This document shows positions 8,119 through 16,442 of a stretch of DNA of 64,000 nucleotides, piece after piece (position 1 is the stretch's first letter; each line of letters begins with the position of its first letter). Position numbers and translations under genes: made by a program. The notes below the pieces were generated by a model. That model was not told the DNA's origin, ran no database searches, and saw nothing but the letters and a program-made list of their open reading frames with translations. The stretch spans positions 24,682 to 88,681 of the forward strand of contig JAQCFW010000007.1 in assembly GCA_027619225.1 (NCBI GenBank), written 5' to 3'. Source of the DNA: Bacteroidota bacterium (GTDB lineage Bacteria; Bacteroidota; Bacteroidia; Flavobacteriales_D; Sanyastnellaceae).

Positions 8119-10959
8119 ATGCGTAATTTACTGACATCTATAGCCATAGCTATTTTTAGCTTAGCATTTAGCTCTTTGAATGCCCAAACGTTTACAAATG
8201 GTGCTGCTCTTCTCCCTGCTGAATACCACAGTGGAGGTTGTGTCGGGTTCACAGATATGGACGGTGATGGTTTTGATGACATTGTAGTACTTGACGAAAG
8301 TGAGATGCTTCACGTTCTGTATCAAGGTCCTGATGGTTCTTTCAGTGATGTTGATTACGGTTCTGTTAGCGGCAGTAACCAGTGGGGTATGTGCGTTGCC
8401 GATTTCGACAATGACGGACACAAAGATGTCTTTTCCGGCGGATCGTATGATGGAGTTCATGTTCAGCATATTACTGCGCCAGGGGTGAACACATCTATGG
8501 AGCTCGACAATGGTAATATGTTTATGCAAGCCTGCAACTGGGCAGATATCAACAACGATGGTTATCTTGATGTTTTTGGTTGTCACGATGATGGTCTTAG
8601 CCGCATGTGGATGGGTTCATCAAATGCAACATTAACACCAGCTCCGGGTCTTATCCCACTAGATGATTATCTCCTAGCAGATTATGCTGGGAACGATCAC
8701 TCGGGTAACTACGGAACAGTGTTCACTGATTTTGACAACGATGGCGATATTGATTTGTTTATTGCCAAGTGTCGCCAGTTTATTAATGACCCTTACAACC
8801 CAATGCGAATTAACCAGCTTTGGGTGAACGACGGAAACGGAAACTTCACTGAGGAAGCAAATGAAAGAGGCTTGGTTTTTTACGAGCAGAGCTGGACAGT
8901 GGATTTTGCAGACACAGATAACGATGGAGATTTCGACTGTTTGATCACGAATCACAGTACAACTCTATTTCTTTTCGAAAACGATGGTCTCGGATATTTC
9001 ACCAACATAACTGCAGGCAGCGGACTTGAAATCGAAGGATTCTTCCTGCAAGCGAAGATGGAGGATTTCGACAATGACGGATATGTAGATTTGGTTTACT
9101 CAGGAGGAGATCACAAATACTTACACAACAACGGCGACAACACCTTCACGGAAATCTCAGGGACATTTCCTGGAGAGGATACGATGCACAGTTTTTCTTT
9201 TGGCGATGTGAATAGAGATGGAACTGTAGATTTGTATGCCAGTTACGGTGATGGATACGTGAGTTCAGATTCAGATCATGAGGATATTCTTTGGGTGAAC
9301 GAGGGAAATGAAAACAACTGGATCACATTCGAGTTAGAGGGGTTCCAATCTAATGTTGATGCTGTAGGTGCGAAAGTTGTTATCACTGGGGACTTTGGCA
9401 CTCAGATTCGTGAAGTTAGGGCAGGAGAGAGTTACGGAATTACAAATACGTTTTCATGTCATTTTGGTTTAGGTACCTCGGAATCAGTTGAAACAGCAAC
9501 TGTCTTTTGGCCTAGTGGTTTAGAAACAGTACTTGATCTACCAGACATCAACCAATACCACACAATCTTCGAAGCGCCATGCTTGGTAGACGTTGCGATA
9601 GAATCTTCAGCGTATGGGTTCTGTCCAGGAGATTCTGTGGTGATCACATCTCCATTGGGTTTTGAAACTTACTCTTGGTCTAATGGCGTAACGGATTCAA
9701 ATGTGATTACGGTAACAGAAGGAGGTAACTACAGTCTTGTTGTAACAACCTTAGAGGGTTGTGGAGGTATTTCCAATGTTGTCTCCGTGATTGATATTAC
9801 AGGAGATGCTCCGATCATCGACATAGATGGAGACTTAAACCTATGTGATGGAGGCGATATTACGATGACGGCCAGTGAGGCAGCGAGCTGGGTTTGGTCT
9901 ACTGGTGAAGAAACCCAAACGATAGTTGTTAGTTCATCAGGTACGTACAGCGTGTCAACCGTAGATATTTGCTTCAACGCAAACGATTCCGAGCAGTACA
10001 CCGTTGTAGTTTATGATTCCCCTGTCGGTCCACCGATGTTGACGGCTTCAGCCACTGAACTTATGGGACCTGTTTCAGTGACGCTAGAAGCTACAGGTGG
10101 AGACAATATTCAATGGTACGACTCAGAGTTTGATGGTAATCTGCTTGCAGCAGGTTCTTCATACGAAACAGAGATTATTGAAACGTCAACAACATTTTGG
10201 GCTTCCTCATCTCACATTACTTCAGGTGAATTAGTTGCAGGAGGAGAAATGGAAACACAAACGGGCGGCCAGTATCACTCTAACAACAATCGTTGGCTTG
10301 AATTTGATGCTTACGAGGATATGCTGCTACGTAGTATTACTGTTTATGCTAATGGCGCTTATGACAGATCTTTCGAACTTATTGATAATTTCGACAATGT
10401 CCTTGCTACAACCACAATCTTCGTTGAAGATGGTGAAAACGTTTTAGACCTGAATTTCGAGGTGCCTGCTGGTGATAATTATGGATTGCGCTCTGCGACA
10501 AACGACCCACAGCTTTGGCGTGAAGGAACGGACTCTAACCTGTCTTACCCTTACCCATTAGGCTCTCTAGGCTCCATTACACAATCTACTGCGGGCCCAT
10601 CATTCAGTTATTACTATTTTTTCTACAACTGGCAAGTTGAACCTCTTCCCATCGCATGTGAATCTGACCGCGCGTCTATTTCAGTGTCAGTGTCAGGCCT
10701 CTCTGAGTTGTTTTCTGCCGCTCAGTTCTCTCCTGAACTTAGCCCAAACCCAGCTCTTTCTTCATCCCATGTGTCGATCACAAACTTCCCTAAATTCCCT
10801 TGCGAAGTATCGATATCTGATATTAGCGGCAGAGTAATCTTCATCGGTTCTTCGAATGTTATTTCGCTTCATGGAATTAATGCTGGAACTTACATCATTT
10901 CTGTACTTCGTCAATCTGACGATGTTGTTCTTGGAGTTTCTAGATTGATAGTACAGTAG
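8119..10959 (+). CDS. Secreted FG-GAP/ASPIC repeat protein with T9SS sorting domain
   Basis: This 946-residue protein starts with a signal peptide (MRNLLTSIAIAIFSLAFSSLNAQ). Residues about 25-390 hold FG-GAP/VCBS beta-propeller repeats, recognisable as repeated D-x-D-x-D-G calcium loops (DMDGDGFDD, DFDNDGHKD, DINNDGYLD, DFDNDGDID). An ASPIC/UnbV-like segment follows (AVGAKVVI, GESYG, then HFGLG). Further on are Ig-like and SprB-type modules with EDNIQWYDS-like strands. The last 75 residues (SPNPALSSS... ISDISGRVIF ... INAGTYIISVL) are a type A T9SS C-terminal sorting domain. The expected fate is export and surface attachment. The substrate is unknown; the propeller suggests calcium-dependent binding. 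A possible -7 box (TATCTTGC) is at 8079-8086. Confidence 0.9.
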   Translation: MRNLLTSIAIAIFSLAFSSLNAQTFTNGAALLPAEYHSGGCVGFTDMDGDGFDDIVVLDESEMLHVLYQGPDGSFSDVDYGSVSGSNQWGMCVADFDNDGHKDVFSGGSYDGVHVQHITAPGVNTSMELDNGNMFMQACNWADINNDGYLDVFGCHDDGLSRMWMGSSNATLTPAPGLIPLDDYLLADYAGNDHSGNYGTVFTDFDNDGDIDLFIAKCRQFINDPYNPMRINQLWVNDGNGNFTEEANERGLVFYEQSWTVDFADTDNDGDFDCLITNHSTTLFLFENDGLGYFTNITAGSGLEIEGFFLQAKMEDFDNDGYVDLVYSGGDHKYLHNNGDNTFTEISGTFPGEDTMHSFSFGDVNRDGTVDLYASYGDGYVSSDSDHEDILWVNEGNENNWITFELEGFQSNVDAVGAKVVITGDFGTQIREVRAGESYGITNTFSCHFGLGTSESVETATVFWPSGLETVLDLPDINQYHTIFEAPCLVDVAIESSAYGFCPGDSVVITSPLGFETYSWSNGVTDSNVITVTEGGNYSLVVTTLEGCGGISNVVSVIDITGDAPIIDIDGDLNLCDGGDITMTASEAASWVWSTGEETQTIVVSSSGTYSVSTVDICFNANDSEQYTVVVYDSPVGPPMLTASATELMGPVSVTLEATGGDNIQWYDSEFDGNLLAAGSSYETEIIETSTTFWASSSHITSGELVAGGEMETQTGGQYHSNNNRWLEFDAYEDMLLRSITVYANGAYDRSFELIDNFDNVLATTTIFVEDGENVLDLNFEVPAGDNYGLRSATNDPQLWREGTDSNLSYPYPLGSLGSITQSTAGPSFSYYYFFYNWQVEPLPIACESDRASISVSVSGLSELFSAAQFSPELSPNPALSSSHVSITNFPKFPCEVSISDISGRVIFIGSSNVISLHGINAGTYIISVLRQSDDVVLGVSRLIVQ

Positions 10960-10971
10960 TCTATAAGTTTA
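10945..10971 (+). promoter_or_regulatory. Candidate promoter of the methyltransferase gene
   Basis: TTG at 10945-10947, 16 bases, then TAAGTTTA at 10964-10971, then four bases (ACCC) and a GTG start. The box matches TAnnTTTG except the final base. It overlaps the 3' end of the preceding gene, so the methyltransferase may be transcribed separately. Confidence 0.4.
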
Positions 10972-10975
10972 ACCC

Positions 10976-11746
10976 GTGGTAAAAAATATTGTAGCCCTTC
11001 TAACTAGGTTCATTCCAAGAACTATTCTACAAAGAGTTGCACATTTAGGGCTACAATCTATAGGTTGGATATATACAGGGAAGACGTTCGAGGATCCTAT
11101 AGATGGTAGAACTTATCGAAAAATGTTGCCTTACGGCCGAGTACGTACGCGTCCCAATGCCTTAGCTCCCCATTCGCTATCCCTTGAACGTCACCGCGCT
11201 TTGTGGGTGTTTTTGTCAGAATTTACTGACTTTTTCACTTCTCCGTCTCGGATATTGCACATGGCACCCGAGTACTGTTTCATAAAACGTTTTCGTTCAA
11301 TTTCCTCCCTAGATTACGTTACCGGAGATCTTGATTCTCCTTGGGCTGACCATCACTTCGATGTTCATTCCATTCCGTTCGAGGATTCTTCATTCGACAT
11401 CATTATGGCAAATCATTTGATGGAACACGTAGATGATGACAATGCTGTCCTTCGTGAATTTTATCGCGTATTGCGCCCTGGTGGATGGGGTGTGCTGCAA
11501 GTCCCTATTGATTGGACGAATCCCAATACTGAAGAAGATAGATCCATTACTGACCCCGTTGAACTTGAGCGACTTTACTGGCAGCGTGATCACCTTCGAC
11601 TCTATGGATACGAGGATTATCCCAACAGATTGCGTTCAGCAGGGTTTGTTGTCGAAGTAATTGATATGAAGGAGGTGTTAGGAGCTTCCCGATATGAGCG
11701 TTACGCATTGGGAGGGGAGCAATGGGTGTTTGTAGTTAGGAAGTAG
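10976..11746 (+). CDS. Class I SAM-dependent methyltransferase
   Basis: This 256-residue protein has the Methyltransf_11 pattern: a motif I region altered to LHMAPEY (about residue 96), an acidic residue after beta 2 in YVTGDLDS, motif IV FDIIMANHLMEHV and motif VI LRPGGWGVLQVP. The LHMAPE form replaces the usual GxGxG loop and is seen in a subgroup often found among sugar or lipid methyltransferases. The first 70 residues include a short hydrophobic patch and a segment with a Tyr-Arg-Lys stretch that is not assigned. Start is GTG at 10976, 16 bases after the upstream stop. The substrate cannot be inferred: neighbours are a secreted protein and an intergenic element. Confidence 0.82.
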   Translation: MVKNIVALLTRFIPRTILQRVAHLGLQSIGWIYTGKTFEDPIDGRTYRKMLPYGRVRTRPNALAPHSLSLERHRALWVFLSEFTDFFTSPSRILHMAPEYCFIKRFRSISSLDYVTGDLDSPWADHHFDVHSIPFEDSSFDIIMANHLMEHVDDDNAVLREFYRVLRPGGWGVLQVPIDWTNPNTEEDRSITDPVELERLYWQRDHLRLYGYEDYPNRLRSAGFVVEVIDMKEVLGASRYERYALGGEQWVFVVRK

Positions 11747-12067
11747 CAATTCCGATTTGTACATTTATTGAAAGAAGGCGCAGTGTGGTTGCGTGCAGAC
11801 ATTGTCGTCGCACAATTCTCTAAAATTCTATATATATCTGATTAACAGGTTTTTACTTGTTTTGACTGTGTTTACACGTAAGCACTAAATCTCCTAAAGT
11901 ATATTTATTCTGAATGAATAAGCTGACATGTCACCACACCTTAAAATTATTAGGGCCTGGTTTTACAGTTGTATTAACGATTATTTATAATTGTGCGACG
12001 ACAGTGTAAGCACACAAAACTAGTGTAGTGATTTACGATCCGACCGTAAGCAATCACCCATAGAGCT
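11747..12067. other. 321-base gap without a gene
   Basis: No open frame of useful length, tRNA or rRNA is visible. The gap is AT-rich and contains a 229-bp element bounded by inverted repeats (11789-12017), internal small palindromes (a perfect TGACATGTCA at 11924-11933 and TTATTC/GAATAA arms at 11905-11921), and the 3' ends of two convergent genes. Confidence 0.6.
11789..12017. repeat. 229-bp element bounded by 29-bp inverted repeats (MITE-like or structured RNA)
   Basis: The left arm is 11789-11817 and the right arm 11989-12017. They are inverted copies with 25 of 29 bases identical, including a perfect 15-bp core (TGTCGTCGCACAATT at 11803-11817, its complement at 11989-12003). AGTGT occurs just outside both arms (11782-11786 and 12022-12026), in the same orientation, which could be an imperfect target duplication or chance. 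The 171 bases between the arms encode nothing recognisable. Candidate explanations are a non-autonomous mobile element, a long stem serving as terminator for two convergent genes, or a structured RNA. The inverted repeat is directly visible; the function is inference. Confidence 0.55.
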
Positions 12068-12685
12068 TTAAACTTGAAGAATCTCAGTAACTTGTACTTC
12101 GTTGAGATTAGAAAGTTTCACTGAAAAATCAGTTGCATCACGAAGTCGGATACTTGCCTCAAGCGAACAAGTTAGTTGAAAGTTGGTTTTTTGTGGAGTT
12201 ACACCTGCTCGTTTGAGCACGTTCATGACCGCACCCATTTGTGTATATGGGTACTTAACTAAATACGTTTGGGTGCGTATACATTTTACAATTGTGCCTG
12301 AGGCGACTGCATACGAGGCGGCAGTGCGGTAGGCACTAATGAGGCCGCCAACACCGAGTTTTGTTCCTCCAAAGTAACGAACGACAACGATGATGACATT
12401 TGTGAGCTCATTTGATTTTAGTACACCGAGTATTGGCTGGCCAGCCGTGTTTGCAGGCTCGCCGTCATCGTTAGAACGAAAAGATGCCGCATCATGTCCA
12501 AGTCGCCATGCATAGCAATGATGTCTAGCGGCACTGTGAAGGACGCGTATCTCGGACAGGCGTTCTTTGATATCGGATTCAGATGAGACTGGAAACGCAA
12601 AGCTGAAATGCTTTGACCCCTTTACCTTGTATAGACCTTCTGAAGGGTTTTTGAGAGATAGAAACGTGTCGTCTTTATCCTTCAA
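12068..12685 (-). CDS. yigZ: IMPACT/YigZ family protein
   Basis: This 205-residue protein has the UPF0029 (IMPACT) domain. The hallmark VVRYFGGTKLGVGGL is at about residues 104-118, preceded by a SNDDGEPANTAGQPIL segment. The second half (from about residue 140) resembles the DUF1949 ferredoxin-like domain of YigZ. The family is linked to translation regulation in eukaryotes (Gcn1 binding) and is of uncertain biochemical role in bacteria. Its start overlaps the end of porT by 11 bases, so it is the last gene of the rho-DUF4199-porT-yigZ operon. Upstream of its 3' end lies the 321-base gap. Confidence 0.9.
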   Translation of the reverse strand: MKDKDDTFLSLKNPSEGLYKVKGSKHFSFAFPVSSESDIKERLSEIRVLHSAARHHCYAWRLGHDAASFRSNDDGEPANTAGQPILGVLKSNELTNVIIVVVRYFGGTKLGVGGLISAYRTAASYAVASGTIVKCIRTQTYLVKYPYTQMGAVMNVLKRAGVTPQKTNFQLTCSLEASIRLRDATDFSVKLSNLNEVQVTEILQV

Positions 12686-13397
12686 AACAGATTGAGAAAA
12701 TGTAAGAGCGAGTACGAAGTGCTTCGATGGGGTTTGCGTAATCGCTGTCGTCTGGGATGAGTACGTTTATTAAACCGAGCTCGGTTTTTAACTCTAAGGC
12801 AAGTTTGAAGAAAGGAAGGAAAATGTCAATTCCGCCACCAAGATCGATAGAGTAGTTGGTTGCTTGAATTCGGAGGATATCATCGCTTTGCAGTTGTTGG
12901 TTTACATCTTCTTGAGATTGCATATCCCGACTGAATTTAATCCCTATAAGTGAGTAAGCTGCAAAATTTACGATCCTGTCAGTGCGGATTTTAAGAACGA
13001 GTGGAATGTCAAGGTTTACAGACTCCGTCCTTCTGAGTATCTCATTTGTATTCGCAGGATTGGGAGATGTACCCTGGGCAAATGTGTAGTTTAACCCTCT
13101 ATCCTGAAAGCTTAATCCAGGGATGAATCTCAGTTTAAGGTGGCGCCCAAGATTAAGCGATGCGAGAAGGGCGAGGTTGAATCCTCCTTGAGGTGTGTTT
13201 GCTATTCCATAAAGTCCAGTCGCAAATGTAGAATCTTGCTTTAAGTCAAACAAGAAATCGGATGTATTGCCTGATATGATAAAGCCGAAGTGGTAGGGTT
13301 TGTTGTCAAATGAGGCAAGATTCTTACGACCTGTTTGGGCAAAAGACGTAAGAGTCAAAAGCCCAAAAGTGATAAAAAGTAGCAGTATTTTCCTCAT
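12675..13397 (-). CDS. porT: T9SS/gliding outer-membrane beta-barrel protein PorT
   Basis: This 240-residue protein has a signal peptide (MRKILLLFITFGLLTLTSFAQ). The beta-barrel opens with the PorT signature NLASFDNKPYHFGFIISGN. Amphipathic strands continue to a terminal aromatic-containing strand (SYIFSICFEG). PorT (SprT) is required for type IX secretion and gliding in Porphyromonas and Flavobacterium. I chose ATG 13397 rather than the upstream in-frame ATG at 13475 because it gives a standard signal peptide and the longer version would overlap the DUF4199-like gene. It fits the operon with rho. Its substrates here include the type A and type B sorting-domain proteins. Confidence 0.9.
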   Translation of the reverse strand: MRKILLLFITFGLLTLTSFAQTGRKNLASFDNKPYHFGFIISGNTSDFLFDLKQDSTFATGLYGIANTPQGGFNLALLASLNLGRHLKLRFIPGLSFQDRGLNYTFAQGTSPNPANTNEILRRTESVNLDIPLVLKIRTDRIVNFAAYSLIGIKFSRDMQSQEDVNQQLQSDDILRIQATNYSIDLGGGIDIFLPFFKLALELKTELGLINVLIPDDSDYANPIEALRTRSYIFSICFEG

Positions 13398-13407
13398 AAT
13401 AACTAAG

Positions 13408-13986
13408 TTAACGAGTTTTGTCAGGATTTTGTTGCGGCATAACCCAAACTTTTGTCCAAAGTAAGCTAGCCACAAAGGAAATAAAAATTCCTACCAGTAG
13501 ATATACCATCAATGTTAGTGAGATTTGGGTCTTCGCAGCGTAGAAGATTTCTACCCCCTCTTGCTGAGAGATTATCCATTCTGAGAGGCTCGCGTTATTT
13601 GGCAAGTTTCTCTCAGTAATGTGGTTTAAATACTCTTCTTCTGAGGAGAAAGTGGTAGAAATCGTGTCTAAAACAGATATGAATCGAGCGTGAGTTGCAT
13701 CTTTCATAATCACATGGTGCCAAAGTCCAACAACTGCAGTCGCCCCAACAGCGTACCCTATGACAGTTTTTGCAACATGCTTAAATCCGTCAAGGAAATC
13801 GGGGGTGGGTCTGAGGGTTTGTATCCCATTATAGGTTGCTAGCAGTGCGTAGGTCATTAAGGCCGTTGCATGAAACATAAATCCGTACTTGAATGACTGC
13901 TCAAATGATACGTTGCCTACAAGTAAGTACTTAAAAAGTATCCACCCTACGAGTGTGGCCAGTATAATTGTGAGGTTGTTTTTCAC
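13408..13986 (-). CDS. DUF4199-like membrane protein
   Basis: This 192-residue protein has four hydrophobic segments, at about residues 5-22, 35-52, 72-90 and 157-178. A soluble loop in between contains the EEYLNHITERN and SEWIISQQ stretches. This arrangement (three helices, an extracytoplasmic loop, one terminal helix) and the size match DUF4199 proteins of Bacteroidota, whose role is not established. It sits six bases downstream of rho and ten bases upstream of porT, so it belongs to the same transcript. No catalytic motif is visible. Confidence 0.75.
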   Translation of the reverse strand: MKNNLTIILATLVGWILFKYLLVGNVSFEQSFKYGFMFHATALMTYALLATYNGIQTLRPTPDFLDGFKHVAKTVIGYAVGATAVVGLWHHVIMKDATHARFISVLDTISTTFSSEEEYLNHITERNLPNNASLSEWIISQQEGVEIFYAAKTQISLTLMVYLLVGIFISFVASLLWTKVWVMPQQNPDKTR

Positions 13987-13992
13987 GATGGT

Positions 13993-15816
13993 TTACCCGT
14001 TCATAGAATTTAAGAATTCTTCGTTGTTGCGAGTTGATTCAATGCGTCCCTTCACAAATTCCATAGCTTCTACGGGGTTCATGTCGGCAAGGTGCTTTCT
14101 TAGAATCCAAATTCTTTGGAGAGTCTCCTTATCTAAAAGTAGATCTTCACGACGGGTACCTGATGACTGGATGTCTATCGCTGGGTAGATTCTTCGATTG
14201 GCTATTTTTCTATCGAGCATAAGTTCCATGTTACCTGTTCCTTTAAACTCTTCGAAGATTACCTCATCCATTTTTGAGCCCGTGTCAACCAGTGCAGTAG
14301 CAATAATTGATAAAGAACCGCCATTCTCGATATTCCTAGCAGCTCCAAAGAACCGCTTAGGTTTTTGTAAAGCGCTGGCTTCAACTCCACCAGAAAGGAT
14401 TTTCCCAGATGATGGGCTAACTGTATTATAAGCACGAGCTAAGCGAGTAATAGAATCAAGAAGTATACAGACATCATGTCCGCACTCTACCATACGCTTC
14501 GCTTTCTCTAAAACGAGGTTCGCGATACGTACGTGTCTGTCTGCAGGTTCGTCAAAAGTTGAAGCAATAACTTCCCCATTCACACTTCGCTTCATATCTG
14601 TAACCTCCTCAGGTCTTTCATCAATCAATAAAATAATTAAGTAAACTTCTGGGTGGTTTATTGAAATAGAGTTGGCTAGGTCTTTTAACAACGTTGTTTT
14701 ACCAGTTTTAGGCTGGGAAACGAGCATTCCCCTTTGGCCTTTACCAATCGGAGAGAAGAGGTCCATCAAACGCATCGAAATACCACCGCGAGCAGTACTT
14801 AAATTGAACTTTTCTTGAGGGAATAGTGGCGTTAGGTACTTGAAAGGAACTCGGTCTCTAATCCACTCGAGTGATCTGCCGTTTACCGATTTAACACTTA
14901 TAAGTGGGTAGAATTTTTCTCCAATACGAGGAGGGCGAATGCCAGCCACTACTGTATCTCCGTTTTGGATAGAATACTGTTTCATCTGTTTAGAAGAAAC
15001 ATAAACATCATCAGGAGAATTGAGGTAGTTGTAGTCGGCAGATCTTAGAATAGCGTAGCCTTCAGACTGAACCTCCAAAACGCCTTCTATTTCTACAAGA
15101 TTGTCAAAATTATAACCGTGCTCTTCTGGCTCACTTAAGAACTTATCTTGCTTATTGCGGTTGCGATTTTGGTTAGGGTTGTTTCTGTCTGCTCTTTCGT
15201 TACGGGCCTTTCTATCATCGTCGCGTTTGTTGTCACGTCTGTCGTCACGTCTGTCGTCACGTCTGTCGTCACGTTTGTCGTCACGTTTGTCGTCACGTTT
15301 GTCTTCACGTTTGTCTTCACGTTTGTCTTCACGTTTGTCTTCACGTTTGTCTTCACGTTTGTCGTCACGATTGTTGTCGCGTCTGTTATCGCGTCTGTCG
15401 TCGCGCTTGTTATCGCGTCTGTCGTCGCGCTTGTCATCAGAACTCTTTTCAGTTTGACTTGAGACGCTAGACTTGTCAGAATCGTTGGTGTCTTCGTCTT
15501 TTTGTCTTTTGCTGCGACGATCTCTTAAACTGTCACCAGAACGGCGTTCAGTTGCTTTTGAGTTGCTGCTCTCTCTCGGTTGACGCATTTCACTTGAATC
15601 ACGTTGCACACGTTTAGTTGGCGCTTTTGTATGCTCAGTCTTATCATGTGGCTTGTTGATATTCTTCTTATTAGTATTAAGCAATGCTTGCTCATCTAAA
15701 ATCGAATAAACCAGGTCTTGTTTCTTGAGTTTGTCTACTTTTTTAACTTCAAGTTTTGAAGCTATTTCTCGAAGTTCGGCGACCTTCTTGCCGTTTAGTT
15801 CTAGGATGTCGTACAT
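13993..15816 (-). CDS. rho: Transcription termination factor Rho with long charged insertion
   Basis: Residues 1-45 form the Rho N-terminal SAP-like domain ([19 protein letters not shown]). Residues about 50-230 are a disordered, highly charged insertion with 18 tetrapeptide repeats of the KRDD/KRED/RRDN type (residues about 128-199). The OB-fold RNA-binding domain follows ([15 protein letters not shown], then FYPLISV). The ATPase domain has Walker [10 protein letters not shown], Walker B region [14 protein letters not shown], the Q-loop/R-loop region [19 protein letters not shown] and GTRREDLLL. Length is 607 residues against about 420 in E. coli, the excess being the insertion. I chose ATG 15816 because it begins the domain; an in-frame ATG at 15885 would add 23 unrelated residues. 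Rho is the hexameric RNA-dependent ATPase terminating transcription. Confidence 0.95.
   Translation of the reverse strand: MYDILELNGKKVAELREIASKLEVKKVDKLKKQDLVYSILDEQALLNTNKKNINKPHDKTEHTKAPTKRVQRDSSEMRQPRESSNSKATERRSGDSLRDRRSKRQKDEDTNDSDKSSVSSQTEKSSDDKRDDRRDNKRDDRRDNRRDNNRDDKREDKREDKREDKREDKREDKRDDKRDDKRDDRRDDRRDDRRDNKRDDDRKARNERADRNNPNQNRNRNKQDKFLSEPEEHGYNFDNLVEIEGVLEVQSEGYAILRSADYNYLNSPDDVYVSSKQMKQYSIQNGDTVVAGIRPPRIGEKFYPLISVKSVNGRSLEWIRDRVPFKYLTPLFPQEKFNLSTARGGISMRLMDLFSPIGKGQRGMLVSQPKTGKTTLLKDLANSISINHPEVYLIILLIDERPEEVTDMKRSVNGEVIASTFDEPADRHVRIANLVLEKAKRMVECGHDVCILLDSITRLARAYNTVSPSSGKILSGGVEASALQKPKRFFGAARNIENGGSLSIIATALVDTGSKMDEVIFEEFKGTGNMELMLDRKIANRRIYPAIDIQSSGTRREDLLLDKETLQRIWILRKHLADMNPVEAMEFVKGRIESTRNNEEFLNSMNG
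15217..15436 (-). repeat. 12-bp tandem repeat inside rho
   Basis: About 18 copies of a 12-base unit, read on the plus strand as variants of GTCGTCACGTTT and GTCTTCACGTTT, encode KRDD, KRED, RRDD and RRDN tetrapeptides. Five consecutive units (15301-15360) are identical. All three codon positions are constrained by the repeat, which keeps other frames open over the same span. Such identity suggests recent slippage expansion. Confidence 0.92.
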
Positions 15817-15910
15817 CAGGGGGGAAAATGAAATTCTATTAGGGAAATGATGTCCGGTCAACCTTATTTCGTTGCCGCTATACATCCTGCATCCTTGTTT
15901 GAGGACTTGA

Positions 15911-15918
15911 CAAATATA
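15911..15918 (-). promoter_or_regulatory. -7 promoter box upstream of rho
   Basis: TATATTTG on the minus strand is a perfect match to TAnnTTTG. It predicts a 5' leader of about 90 bases for rho, unlike the short leaders elsewhere in this window. A TTTG lies upstream but only 12 bases away, so the -33 element is unclear. A long leader fits the autoregulation known for rho in other bacteria (inference). Confidence 0.45.
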
Positions 15919-15939
15919 CTACTTAATATTCAAATTCCA

Positions 15940-16431
15940 CTACTTTTTAATTTCCACTACTTCTAAGTTTGAAACTCCAGATTGTGAAATATCAAAGCGC
16001 ATTAAGGTCCTAACTTGATGCATGCCATAAATCCCTGCTGCTCCTGGGTTCAGGTGTAAACCGTCAAATGAAGGACAAAATTGTGCTAAAAGTATATGTG
16101 AGTGTCCACAAATAAACACATCAGGCTTTGTGGCTTTAAGTTCAGCTAAAATTCCGGGAGCAAATCGAGGGGGACGACCGCCTATGTGTGTCATGAAAAT
16201 TCTCAGACCCTCCATCGTAAAATGTAGGTTTTCACAAAAAGCGGTACGTAATTCCGTTCCGTCTATGTTTCCGTATACAGCACGAAGTGGTGCGATTGTT
16301 GACAGTTCATCTGTAACTCCAATATTTCCAATATCTCCTGCGTGCCATATTTCATCACAATTTTTTAGGTGTTTTTTGACTCTTTCGTCAAGGAAACTAT
16401 GTGTATCGGAAAGCAGGCCAATTCTTTTCAT
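15940..16431 (-). CDS. YfcE/MJ0936-type metallophosphoesterase
   Basis: This 163-residue protein has the calcineurin-like phosphoesterase motifs: LLSDTHS (D-x-H, residues 6-12), HAGDIGN (GDxxx), VYGNIDG (GN-D, where the usual GNCD/H is GNID), THIGG and GHSHI (GHxH). Members of the YfcE family are metal-dependent phosphodiesterases of uncertain physiological substrate. The gene lies downstream of nothing on its strand: its start codon is 11 bases from the divergent PorE-like gene, and the presumed -7 box of that neighbour begins at the first base of this start codon. Confidence 0.9.
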   Translation of the reverse strand: MKRIGLLSDTHSFLDERVKKHLKNCDEIWHAGDIGNIGVTDELSTIAPLRAVYGNIDGTELRTAFCENLHFTMEGLRIFMTHIGGRPPRFAPGILAELKATKPDVFICGHSHILLAQFCPSFDGLHLNPGAAGIYGMHQVRTLMRFDISQSGVSNLEVVEIKK

Positions 16432-16438
16432 AAATTCG
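16431..16438 (+). promoter_or_regulatory. -7 promoter box of the PorE-like gene
   Basis: TAAATTCG, four bases (TAGC), then the GTG start. One mismatch to TAnnTTTG. The box overlaps the divergent phosphoesterase start codon by one base, so initiation of one gene may interfere with the other. The sequence is the same as the mtaB box. Confidence 0.42.
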
Positions 16439-16442
16439 TAGC

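Noticed and set aside
11789..12017. Integron attC site
   Set aside because: The arms lack the RYYYAAC and GTTRRRY core sites, and there is no integrase or cassette array nearby.
15217..15436. Possible CRISPR array
   Set aside because: The repeats are 12 bp and directly adjacent with no unique spacers, and they encode a continuous part of Rho.
15135..15462. Long open frames on both strands over the rho repeat region
   Set aside because: They are by-products of the 12-bp repeat, which keeps every frame open. They have no plausible start, domain or separate transcript signal.
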